Positions 46,342-54,929 of a DNA stretch of 64,000 bases are shown piece after piece (the first letter of the stretch is position 1; each line of letters starts with the position of its first letter). The notes under the pieces are model-generated. The model had not been told where the DNA came from. It did not search any database and saw nothing but the letters and a program-made list of their open reading frames with translations. Source of the stretch: Helicobacteraceae bacterium (GTDB lineage Bacteria > Campylobacterota > Campylobacteria > Campylobacterales > Helicobacteraceae); assembly GCA_900766555.1 (NCBI GenBank), contig CAAFVR010000010.1, forward strand, positions 1 through 64,000, in the 5' to 3' direction. The translations under genes were made by a program, and so were the position numbers.

Positions 46342-47790
46342 ATGAAAAAGCTAAATATTGTGCTAGAGAAGAAAAAATTAGATGCCATCAAAGCAGATGC
46401 GACCGTAGTTTTTGTAATCGAAAAAAATTTGAAGCATAAATTCAATGATGAAAAAGCCCTAAAAGCTGCAGGTTTTGAAGGCGAGGGGACATTTTTTTGC
46501 CAAGCTTCAAATACACTTTATATCGGGCTAAAAGAACTAAATCATGATGCCCTGCGTGAAGGCGGCTTTAAGGCTACAAGTTATTTCAAAAATTTGCCAT
46601 TTGGAAGCAAGAATTTTAAAAGTATAAAAATCGCTTCATATGGCTGTTCTGTGGGCATGGAGGCTGTGAGCATCGGGCTATTTTTGGGATTATATGAATT
46701 TGATAAATATAAAAGTCAAAAAAAGCAAAAGCATCTTGAAAAAGTGATAATTTCAAATGAATCCTATGCGGATCCAATAGAGGATTTCACACAAGATCAT
46801 ATAGATAGAGCGAAAATTATTGCACAAAGTGTTTGTGATGTTCGCGATGTTGTAAATACGCCGCCACAAGATGCCACGCCAATATTTTTAGCAAAATGGG
46901 CTCAAGATGTAGCAAAAGAAAATAAGCTAACTTGCAAAATCTTAGATGAAAAAGACATAGCAAAAGAAAAAATGGAATGCATTTTAGCGGTCGCTAGAGC
47001 TAGCGTGCACAAACCTCGCGTTATACATCTGACATATAAACCTAAAAAGCCAAAAGCTCGCATCGTCGTAGTCGGCAAGGGACTCACATATGACTGCGGC
47101 GGACTTAGCTTAAAGTCATCTGATTATATGACTACAATGAAGGCTGATAAAAGCGGTGGTTGCGCTGTAATTGGCGCGATGGAAGCGATAGCAAAACTCT
47201 GCCCAGATGTCGAAGTTCACGGCATCGTAGGCGCGGTTGAAAATATGATCGGTGGCGATGCTTATAAGCCAGATGATGTATTGAAATCTAGAGAGGGTGT
47301 AACAATTGAGGTACAAAATACGGATGCTGAAGGACGTTTGGTTCTAGCAGATTGCCTAAGTTATGCACAGGATTTAAAGCCAGATTATTTGCTTGATTTT
47401 GCGACATTGACGGGGGCTTGCGTTGTGGCACTTGGCGAATATACAAGTGGCGTCATGGGACATTGCGATTGCGTTAAAGAAAAATACAGGCAAGCCGCGC
47501 TTGAATCTGGCGAATTGGCTACTAGTTTGCATTTCAACGATCATTTGGACAAGCTTTTGAAATCTGAAATAGCTGATGTGTCAAATATCTCTGGATCTAG
47601 ATATGGTGGCGCGATCACAGCAGGGCTATTTTTGAGTCGTTTTATAAGGAAAGAATACAAAAATAAATGGGTGCATGTAGATATCGCGGGCCCAGCTTTT
47701 GTAGAAAAACAATGGGATGTTAATACCTTTGGCGCAAGTGGAATTGGCGTTAGATCCATAGTAAATTTTGCGCTAGAGCTAAGTAAATAA
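46342..47790 (+). CDS. pepA: leucyl (cytosol) aminopeptidase
   Basis: An M17 dinuclear metallopeptidase that removes N-terminal residues. The 482-residue protein shows VVGKGLTYDCGGLSLKSSDY (catalytic Lys and metal ligands), MKADKSGG and the signature NTDAEGRLVLADCL. The N-terminal domain is less conserved, as usual. AAGGA lies five bases before the ATG. The last base of its stop is the first base of ychF. PepA also binds DNA in some bacteria, and nothing in the sequence settles that here. Confidence 0.96.
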   Translation: MKKLNIVLEKKKLDAIKADATVVFVIEKNLKHKFNDEKALKAAGFEGEGTFFCQASNTLYIGLKELNHDALREGGFKATSYFKNLPFGSKNFKSIKIASYGCSVGMEAVSIGLFLGLYEFDKYKSQKKQKHLEKVIISNESYADPIEDFTQDHIDRAKIIAQSVCDVRDVVNTPPQDATPIFLAKWAQDVAKENKLTCKILDEKDIAKEKMECILAVARASVHKPRVIHLTYKPKKPKARIVVVGKGLTYDCGGLSLKSSDYMTTMKADKSGGCAVIGAMEAIAKLCPDVEVHGIVGAVENMIGGDAYKPDDVLKSREGVTIEVQNTDAEGRLVLADCLSYAQDLKPDYLLDFATLTGACVVALGEYTSGVMGHCDCVKEKYRQAALESGELATSLHFNDHLDKLLKSEIADVSNISGSRYGGAITAGLFLSRFIRKEYKNKWVHVDIAGPAFVEKQWDVNTFGASGIGVRSIVNFALELSK

Positions 47791-48893
47791 TGGGGCTTAA
47801 AATTGGCATTATTGGGCTGCCAAATGTCGGCAAGTCCAGTACTTTTAATGCTTTAACAAAGGCGCAAAATGCGCAATCTGCAAATTATCCCTTTTGTACC
47901 ATCGAGCCAAATATCGCAAGTGTGCCGCTGCCAGATAATCGCTTAAAAGTGCTAGCCAAAATTGCAAATCCGCAAAATGTAATACCCTCCACAATTGATT
48001 TTGTAGATATCGCCGGGCTTGTGCGCGGCGCTAGCAAAGGCGAGGGTCTTGGAAATCAATTTTTATCTCATATAAAAGAAGTAGATCTCATACTTCATCT
48101 TGTGCGCGCTTTTGAAGATACGGATATCACGCATGTTGAGGGCAGTATAGATCCGATACGCGATATTGAGATAATAGATTTGGAGCTTATTTTAGCGGAT
48201 ATCACAAGTCTAAATCGCAAAATTGAGCGCCTAAAAAAGCAGATAAAAACGGATAAAAATGCTGCAAATCTACTAAATCGCGCAACTGAATTGATGGAAT
48301 TTTTAGAAAGTGGCAAGAGCGCTAGAGCTTTTTTAAATCGTGATGATGCATTTTTGGAGCTTGATTCTGAACTAAGGCTACTTAGTAATAAAAATGTGAT
48401 TTTTGGCATAAATGTTAGCGAAGCTCAACTTGGCAATGTAAATCAATCGGATCTAGCTGGCATTAAAGCGCATGCAGATACGATAAATGCGCCAGTTTGC
48501 GTATTTTGTGCCAAGCTAGAAGAAGAGCTTTTAGAAATGGAAGATGATGAGAAGATAACATTTTTGGAAGAGATGGGTTATTCAAATTATCAAGGGCTAA
48601 GCGAGATAGTGCGCCTTGGGTTTAAATATTTGGGGCTCATTAATTATTTCACCGTTGGCGTAAAAGAGGTGCGCAGCTGGACTATTAGATCCGGTGTGAG
48701 CGCGCCAAAGGCCGCTAGCGTCATACATAATGATTTTGAAAAAGGCTTTATCCGCGCACAAGTTATAGGTTATGATGATTTTGTTAAATCAAATGGAGAG
48801 GCGGGGGCGAAAAGTGCAGGGCTTTTGCGCATCGAGGGTAAGGATTATGTGGTGCAAGATGGCGATGTCATGCACTTTTTATTCAATGTGTAG
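47790..48893 (+). CDS. ychF: redox-regulated/ribosome-associated ATPase YchF (Obg family)
   Basis: A translation-associated P-loop protein that prefers ATP. The 367-residue protein has G1 IGLPNVGKSSTFNALT and G3 DIAGLVRGASKGEGLGNQF. NVSEAQLG occupies the position of the altered G4 that gives YchF its ATP preference. A coiled-coil arm and a C-terminal TGS domain follow (YFTVGVKEVRSWTI, RAQVIGYDDFV). It ends the rpiB-ychF block and overlaps the convergent plsC gene by 11 bases. Confidence 0.96.
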   Translation: MGLKIGIIGLPNVGKSSTFNALTKAQNAQSANYPFCTIEPNIASVPLPDNRLKVLAKIANPQNVIPSTIDFVDIAGLVRGASKGEGLGNQFLSHIKEVDLILHLVRAFEDTDITHVEGSIDPIRDIEIIDLELILADITSLNRKIERLKKQIKTDKNAANLLNRATELMEFLESGKSARAFLNRDDAFLELDSELRLLSNKNVIFGINVSEAQLGNVNQSDLAGIKAHADTINAPVCVFCAKLEEELLEMEDDEKITFLEEMGYSNYQGLSEIVRLGFKYLGLINYFTVGVKEVRSWTIRSGVSAPKAASVIHNDFEKGFIRAQVIGYDDFVKSNGEAGAKSAGLLRIEGKDYVVQDGDVMHFLFNV

Positions 48894-49587
48894 GATTTAG
48901 TTCTCTATAGTGCTTTAGATATTCAGCTTGCATTTGCACTTCTAGTTTGTCATACCAATTTGGGTCTTCTAGATCCGGATAGAAGGCATCAAGCGCCACC
49001 ATTCTAGCTTTTGAGATCTCAGATTTCATGGGCGAAGTTTGAAACATTTTGCGAGTGTTGATTAAAAGTACGGGCTGGATTTTTAGCTTGTAGCGTTCGG
49101 CTAATATTTTAGCGCCGACTTTGAATTTCAAAAATTGCTCTTTGCCATCGGATCTAGTGCCTTCTGGAAAAATAGTAAGGGGCCTATTTTGTTCCAAGCG
49201 TTTTTTGGCTTCTTTTAGCAGAAATGCAAGCCCGGTTCTGCTTTCGCGATCTACTAATATCATTTCAGGGCCTTTTAGCGCGTGGCCATAGAAGGGTATT
49301 TTGCCCAGCTGTTTTTTGGCCACCCAGCATATATTTCGCGGATGATAGCCCTCAAGGCAGATGATATCAGCATAGCTTTGATGATTTAGTAAGATTAAAT
49401 TTGCTTCCATGTCAAAAGATCCGATTTGTTCAAGCTTAAAGCCGCTCAAAAAGAACCAAAATTTGCAGCCAAAACGCGCTTTTCTACCATTTTGCCCTTT
49501 GTGACGCGTGGATAGGATTAACAAAATGATAATTGCGAGTCCAAAAATGATTACAAGGCTAGCCCATATGCCACGAATTTTTTGCAT
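48883..49587 (-). CDS. plsC: 1-acyl-sn-glycerol-3-phosphate acyltransferase
   Basis: Acylates lysophosphatidic acid in phospholipid synthesis. The 234-residue protein has an N-terminal membrane helix (IWASLVIIFGLAIIILLIL). The HX4D catalytic motif is NHQSYAD. The acceptor motif is FPEGTRS and the conserved VDRESRTG lies between them. I take the ATG at 49587, preceded by AGGAGA with good spacing. A longer frame begins in the upstream gene. It is the last gene of the ctpA unit. Confidence 0.9.
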   Translation of the reverse strand: MQKIRGIWASLVIIFGLAIIILLILSTRHKGQNGRKARFGCKFWFFLSGFKLEQIGSFDMEANLILLNHQSYADIICLEGYHPRNICWVAKKQLGKIPFYGHALKGPEMILVDRESRTGLAFLLKEAKKRLEQNRPLTIFPEGTRSDGKEQFLKFKVGAKILAERYKLKIQPVLLINTRKMFQTSPMKSEISKARMVALDAFYPDLEDPNWYDKLEVQMQAEYLKHYRELNPTH

Positions 49588-49594
49588 GATTCTC

Positions 49595-50881
49595 CTATTT
49601 TTGAACCCAGCCAATTAGGCCATTTTCTAGCTCGATTTTATAATATTTATCGTGATTGTCGATTACTCGCACTTTTTGCGCATTTTTTAACGTGTAAAGT
49701 GTGGTTGAATTTTGCGTTGGGAGGATTTTAACAATTGTATTTTTTGGCAATTCTATATTTTCATGATAAAAAAGGTGCCAAAGCAGCAAGCCAGCTGCCC
49801 CAAGCGAAAGTATCAAAAAGATAATGCTGCGTTTAAATATTGAAATAAGCAAAAAAATGAGAGCAAGGGCTATTAGCAAAATGCCCCAATAGGCCAAAAA
49901 GATGTTTTTTGGCTTTAGATCCGATTGAGTTGAGACGCTGTTATCGCTTATTACTACATTTAGGTTCACATTTTGATAGGCATTATTTGTGAAATAATCA
50001 AAGCTGATTTGGCTTTGGGATTTATCAAAAATCAAATAATATGTGCCAATTTTTGTTCCGGTCGTATCCATTGGGCTTAGATTTGGTGGCAGCTGAATTT
50101 GCGGTATTTGGGGCTGTATTTGTGGGGTTTCGTTTCCTGCTTCTTGGGCTAGTTCTTCGTCTTTTATGTCGTTTGCGTTATCTTCTTGTGGGATTTGCGT
50201 GGGGCTTAGTGTGCGGATACTTTGGAAGCCTTGATTTGAGATGTTATTTTGATTTATTTTAAAATCTTCTAGATTTGCATTTGTGGCTTCAAGCTCTAAG
50301 ATCATGATATTTGAGACATTGTCATAGCTGCGTGAAGTTACGCTGTCTATTTTGAAGCTATCGCCAATTAGGCCCGTGTAGCGCGGATTGTCAGAAAGGC
50401 TAAGAACATTTAGCTTTTGTTTTTTTGTGATTTGTATATCTTTGAATTCCGGAGTTAGCGCGATTGCCTCAATTTGTGGCAAAAATGCATTTTTGCCTAG
50501 CACTTTGAAAGTTAGCTTTGATTCATATGTATTGCTTGAATCTAATTTTGGCTGCCATGGAGTAATCGAGATTAAGCGCAGTTTTGAACTTTGCTCGTTA
50601 TCTAGTATTTTTATGTCAAATAGCTTTGCATCAGATAGCAAGAGGAGTTGATAATTTAGCTCGATATTTTGGCCCACATAGAAATTGCGCTCAAGATCAT
50701 CTGTGTTATTTATATAAAGTAGCTTTGAGGGGGCTGGCTTTAGGTCTGATATATTTATTAGAGATGGGGTAGCTTCAGTAGATCCGATTGATTGGAGAGA
50801 CTGGGCATTTTGGGTGGGGGTATTTTCTGCTAGGCCAATTTGTAAAAGGCATATTAAAAATAAAGCCCTTAGAAAGTTCAC
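49595..50881 (-). CDS. periplasmic/membrane protein with C-terminal SH3-like domain, unknown function
   Basis: A 428-residue protein with a signal peptide (FLRALFLICLLQIGLA) and a large extracytoplasmic region resembling beta-sandwich BatD-type domains. A Pro/Gln-rich linker follows (about residues 250-270). Two hydrophobic helices lie near residues 320-370 (LIALALIFLLISIF and IIFLILSLGAAGLLLW). A C-terminal SH3b-like module then follows (KNAQKVRVIDNHDKYYKIEL ending GWVQK). I do not know its function. Its place between ctpA and clpB/plsC resembles C. jejuni Cj0510c from memory. The ATG overlaps the ctpA stop. Confidence 0.72.
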   Translation of the reverse strand: MNFLRALFLICLLQIGLAENTPTQNAQSLQSIGSTEATPSLINISDLKPAPSKLLYINNTDDLERNFYVGQNIELNYQLLLLSDAKLFDIKILDNEQSSKLRLISITPWQPKLDSSNTYESKLTFKVLGKNAFLPQIEAIALTPEFKDIQITKKQKLNVLSLSDNPRYTGLIGDSFKIDSVTSRSYDNVSNIMILELEATNANLEDFKINQNNISNQGFQSIRTLSPTQIPQEDNANDIKDEELAQEAGNETPQIQPQIPQIQLPPNLSPMDTTGTKIGTYYLIFDKSQSQISFDYFTNNAYQNVNLNVVISDNSVSTQSDLKPKNIFLAYWGILLIALALIFLLISIFKRSIIFLILSLGAAGLLLWHLFYHENIELPKNTIVKILPTQNSTTLYTLKNAQKVRVIDNHDKYYKIELENGLIGWVQK

Positions 50882-52197
50882 TTTCTTGCTTGTTTAATGG
50901 GGGTCGGTTTTAAGATATTCCAGCTTTTTAGCAGATCTATAGCGGATTTTAGCTGCAAATCTTGATTGATGTCATTTTGGCTTAGAGTGGTTTTGTCTTC
51001 TTTGGGTTTTGATTTTTCTTTTTGATCTTTTTGGGGCTTTTTGCTAATTTTTTCTAGCTCATTTTGCAGATGATTTTTTAGATCCGCTTCTTTAATTGAA
51101 AAATCATTTGCATCAAGTGGAACTTTGGCCGGATAGACGGTAACGTCTGGATTTATGCCTTTGGCTTGGATTGTGCGACCACTTGGTAGGTAGTATTGCG
51201 CGGTCGTAAGCTTTATGGCCTCTGTTTTATTAAGCGGCAAGATAACTTGCACAGAACCTTTACCAAAGCTTTTTTCGCCAATTAATAGGGCTCTTTTGTT
51301 ATCTTGCAGGGCGCCAGCTACAATTTCACTAGCGCTTGCAGATCCGCTATTTATTAAAACAACAAGTGGAATTGTGGGATATGGCGCGCGTCCAGTGGCG
51401 TTAAATACGCTATTTTCGGCTTTATTTTGTCCTTTTTGACTAACTATTATTCCAGATTTTATAAATAGATCTGATAGCCCGACGGCTTGATTTAGCAGAC
51501 CACCTGGATTGTTGCGCAGATCTAGAATTATACCTTTTGGATTTTTGGCTTTTTTGATGGCGTTATTTACATCATCTGTCACATTTTTGTCAAATTGAGC
51601 CACGCGGATGTATAAATATGGCTCATTTGCGATATTACGCGCATAAACGGATTCATTTTTGATGATATCGCGTATGATGTTAAAAACTAGCGGTTTTGGC
51701 TCGCTTTTGCGATATATTGTAATTTTTATGCTGGTTTTTGGCTTGCCTCTCATCAAATTTATTGCGTCATCTACGCTCATATTTAGCGTACTTTCTTCAT
51801 TTATTTTTAAGATTATGTCGCCTGCTTTTAGCCCTATTTTTGCCGCTGGCGTGCCATCAATTGGCGCTATTATCGTAAGTGCGCCATCTTTTAAGCCAAC
51901 TTGTATACCAAGTCCGCCAAATTCTCCTTGGGTTGAAATTTCTAAATCTTTGAGCTTTTTTTCATCTAGAAACGAAGAATGCGCATCAAGATTGCTTAAG
52001 AGCCCAGCGATGGCTTTATCGATTATTTTATCAAGCGAGACTTTGTCCACATAGACTTGTTGGATTATATTTATTGTTTTGGTCAATTTATTATAGGCAT
52101 TTACGCGGCTTTCGTCTGTTTTTGCAAAGACAAAGCCAGCCACTAATAAAAATCCCGACGTTGCGCCCAAAAAGAAAAATCTTTTCATTAAATTCAT
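50878..52197 (-). CDS. ctpA: carboxyl-terminal processing protease (S41)
   Basis: A periplasmic serine protease that trims protein C-termini. The 439-residue protein has a signal/anchor segment (FFFLGATSGFLLVAGFVFA). A PDZ domain lies around residues 80-160 (GEFGGLGIQVGLKDGALTII). The catalytic core has LDLRNNPGGLLNQAV, the serine in INSGSASASEIVAGAL and the lysine in GEKSFGKGSVQ. A Lys-rich tail follows the core. AAGGA lies five bases before the ATG. The second ATG three codons in is less well placed. It leads a unit with the SH3-tail protein and plsC. Confidence 0.94.
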   Translation of the reverse strand: MNLMKRFFFLGATSGFLLVAGFVFAKTDESRVNAYNKLTKTINIIQQVYVDKVSLDKIIDKAIAGLLSNLDAHSSFLDEKKLKDLEISTQGEFGGLGIQVGLKDGALTIIAPIDGTPAAKIGLKAGDIILKINEESTLNMSVDDAINLMRGKPKTSIKITIYRKSEPKPLVFNIIRDIIKNESVYARNIANEPYLYIRVAQFDKNVTDDVNNAIKKAKNPKGIILDLRNNPGGLLNQAVGLSDLFIKSGIIVSQKGQNKAENSVFNATGRAPYPTIPLVVLINSGSASASEIVAGALQDNKRALLIGEKSFGKGSVQVILPLNKTEAIKLTTAQYYLPSGRTIQAKGINPDVTVYPAKVPLDANDFSIKEADLKNHLQNELEKISKKPQKDQKEKSKPKEDKTTLSQNDINQDLQLKSAIDLLKSWNILKPTPIKQARK

Positions 52198-52339
52198 TAA
52201 ATTCCTTAGATCCCTTAAGTCCCATTAAGTAAGCATTATTGGCCATTTTAGCATTTTGATTCAAATGTAATGTCATTTAAGTTAATGCTTATATTTAATA
52301 TAAATTTTTAGAAAAGTTGATATTAAACGACTAAAGTAA

Positions 52340-52345
52340 TATAAT
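52340..52345 (+). promoter_or_regulatory. candidate -10 box (TATAAT) for clpB
   Basis: AGTAATATAATGCGG places TATAAT 31 bases before the clpB ATG, with AAGGA near the start codon. The upstream AT-rich gap (52198-52339) contains CTTAAG and ATTAAGTAAG. I could not identify a CIRCE or a convincing HspR (HAIR) operator in it. Confidence 0.5.
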
Positions 52346-52376
52346 GCGGCATCATTTAAGTTTTATAAGGAAAAAT

Positions 52377-54929
52377 ATGAATATCTATGAACAATTAACT
52401 ACGAATTTAAAAGATGCCCTAGAATCTGCGGCTAGCATCGCATTGCATAATAAAAATGCCCAAATAGAGCCACCTCATATGCTGTTAGCAATTACGATTT
52501 CGCAAGATTCGCCTTTGCAAAAAATAGATTGGCTAGATCTGCTTAGCTTAGAGCAAAATCTAAAAAGTGCTATCCAAAAACTGCCCAAAACTTCAACTGT
52601 ACAAAAGGAGCATTTAAGTATCTCAAAATCCCTAAATGACATGCTTGCAGCGGGTTTGCATTTGGCCAAAAATAATGGAGATTCATTTGTAGCAATTGAT
52701 ACATTTTTGATCGCGAATTTAAATGTTTTGGATGAATTTGGCATTGATAAATTGAGGCTCCAAAAGGATCTAGAGCTGCTTAGAAATGGCCGAAAAATTA
52801 ATAATCAAAATGATGAGACAAATTTTTCAAATTTATCAAAATATACGATAGATTTAACGCAAAAAGCGATGGAAAATAAGCTAGATCCGGTGATTGGGCG
52901 CGACAAAGAGATCTCTAGAATCAGCCAAATATTAATACGCAAAAGCAAAAATAATCCTCTGCTTTTAGGCGAAGCTGGCGTTGGCAAAACGGCGGTAATT
53001 GAAGCGTTGGCGCAAAGTATTGTTAAAAAAGAAGCCCCGCTTAGCTTGCAAAATAAGCGCATTCTAGCCTTGGATTTAGCGCTTTTAATAGCGGGGGCAA
53101 AATATCGCGGCGAATTTGAAGAGCGCTTGAAATCGCTAATAACTGAGGTCTCAAAAGCTGGAAATATCATTTTATTTATTGATGAAATACACACAATTAT
53201 TGGCGCTGGAGCGAGCGAGGGCGCGATGGATGCGGCAAATATCCTAAAGCCGGCATTAGCGCGCGGTGAACTGCACACAATTGGCGCCACAACTATTAAA
53301 GAATATCGCAAATATTTTGAAAAAGATGCGGCCATGGCTCGCCGTTTTCAAATAGTGCATGTAAATGAGCCAAGCATTAATGAGAGCATCCAGATCTTAC
53401 GTGGCATCAAAGAAAGCCTAGAAGCTCATCACAATATCACAATACAAGATGATGCGCTAGTTGCCGCGGCAAATTTAAGCGCGCGTTATGTGACAGATAG
53501 ATTTTTACCCGATAAAGCAATTGATTTGATCGATGAGGGCGCAGCGCTTATTAAAATGCAAATTGAAAGCGAGCCCTTGGAATTGCGCGAAATACGCCTA
53601 AAAATCCAGGATTTAAATGTGGAAAAAGAAGCGCTAAAGCTGCAAAAAAATGCAGACAAAGAGCGCTTAGGCGCCATAGAATCGGATCTAGAGCGTTTTA
53701 GATTAAATCAAAGTGAGCTAAAAAAGCGCTTTGAGCTTGAAAAAAGCTGTTTTAAAAAAATAGCCAAAATCAGATCGGATCTAGAGCTCCTAAAACGCGA
53801 ATCAGAGCTGCACAAACGCGATGGCAATTACAATGCCGCGGCTGAAATAGACTATGGCAAGATCCCATCCATGCAAGAAGAGCTCTTATCTTTGGAATCA
53901 AAATGGGATGAAATGCAAGAGGGCGCGCTGCTTAAAAATTCTCTGACAAAAGAGGGTGTAGCGCAAGTTATATCCGCGCAAACGCAAATACCAGTTTCAA
54001 AAATGCTGCAAAGCGAAAAGGACAGAATATTAAATATCAAAAATGAGCTATCAAGCAAAATTATCGGCCAAGATGACGCAATTAATGCTATATCGCGCGT
54101 GATTTTGCGCAATAAAGCCGGGCTTAGCGCGCAGCACAAGCCAATTGGAAGCTTTTTATTTCTTGGAAAAACCGGCGTTGGTAAGACGGAACTTGCAAAA
54201 ACATTGGCTCAATTTTTATTTGACAATAAACAAAATTTCATCCGAATTGACATGAGTGAATATATGGAAAAGCATTCCGTCTCAAGATTAATTGGTGCGC
54301 CTCCTGGATATATCGGCCATGACGAAGGCGGCGTTTTGACCGAGGCGGTGCGGCGCGCGCCTTATAGTGTGCTGCTTTTTGATGAGGTCGAAAAGGCGCA
54401 TGCGGACGTGTTCAATGTATTTTTGCAGATCTTAGATGATGGCAGATTGATGGATTCGCGCGGAATTAGTGTGGATTTCTCAAACACAATAATTATATTA
54501 ACTAGCAATTTAGCGCAAGATAAGCTAAAAATTAAAGATGAAGCAAGCAAGCGAGCTGCTATTTTATCGGATCTTTCGCGTTTTTTCCGCATGGAATTTC
54601 TAAATCGCTTAGATGAAATTGTAAGCTTTAATGATCTTGGGCCAAATGAAATAGCGCAAATAATAGACCTTATGATTAATGATATTTCAGAAAAAATAAG
54701 GCCAAGCGGCATAAAAATTGAGCTATCAAAAGCCGCAAAAGAACTGATTGCAAAATGGAGCTTTGACGCTGATTTTGGCGCTAGGCCGCTTAGGCGCGCG
54801 CTCTATAAAGAGGTCGAAGATGCGCTAGCTGAAATGATTTTGAGAGATCAGATCCGATCTGGGAGCTTAGTTAAATTTGATGTTGAAGATGGCAAAATTA
54901 AATATAGTTTGCAAGGCTCAAATCTTTGA
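52377..54929 (+). CDS. clpB: ATP-dependent chaperone ClpB
   Basis: A AAA+ disaggregase that works with DnaK on aggregated proteins. The protein (850 residues) has an N-terminal Clp repeat domain. The first AAA module has Walker A GEAGVGKTAVIEAL (about residue 199) and the pore loop KYRGEFEERLKSL. The M-domain coiled coil covers about 390-520. The second AAA module has GKTGVGKTELAKTLA (about residue 597) and SEYMEKHSVSRLIGAPPGY. Start is ATG 52377 with AAGGA upstream. An earlier frame from 52344 is untranslated leader. It ends in a 32-base convergent overlap with flgL. Confidence 0.96.
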   Translation: MNIYEQLTTNLKDALESAASIALHNKNAQIEPPHMLLAITISQDSPLQKIDWLDLLSLEQNLKSAIQKLPKTSTVQKEHLSISKSLNDMLAAGLHLAKNNGDSFVAIDTFLIANLNVLDEFGIDKLRLQKDLELLRNGRKINNQNDETNFSNLSKYTIDLTQKAMENKLDPVIGRDKEISRISQILIRKSKNNPLLLGEAGVGKTAVIEALAQSIVKKEAPLSLQNKRILALDLALLIAGAKYRGEFEERLKSLITEVSKAGNIILFIDEIHTIIGAGASEGAMDAANILKPALARGELHTIGATTIKEYRKYFEKDAAMARRFQIVHVNEPSINESIQILRGIKESLEAHHNITIQDDALVAAANLSARYVTDRFLPDKAIDLIDEGAALIKMQIESEPLELREIRLKIQDLNVEKEALKLQKNADKERLGAIESDLERFRLNQSELKKRFELEKSCFKKIAKIRSDLELLKRESELHKRDGNYNAAAEIDYGKIPSMQEELLSLESKWDEMQEGALLKNSLTKEGVAQVISAQTQIPVSKMLQSEKDRILNIKNELSSKIIGQDDAINAISRVILRNKAGLSAQHKPIGSFLFLGKTGVGKTELAKTLAQFLFDNKQNFIRIDMSEYMEKHSVSRLIGAPPGYIGHDEGGVLTEAVRRAPYSVLLFDEVEKAHADVFNVFLQILDDGRLMDSRGISVDFSNTIIILTSNLAQDKLKIKDEASKRAAILSDLSRFFRMEFLNRLDEIVSFNDLGPNEIAQIIDLMINDISEKIRPSGIKIELSKAAKELIAKWSFDADFGARPLRRALYKEVEDALAEMILRDQIRSGSLVKFDVEDGKIKYSLQGSNL

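Noticed and set aside
52198..52376. CIRCE or HspR operator upstream of clpB
   Set aside because: CTTAAG and AAGTAAG fragments are present but do not form the required symmetric element.
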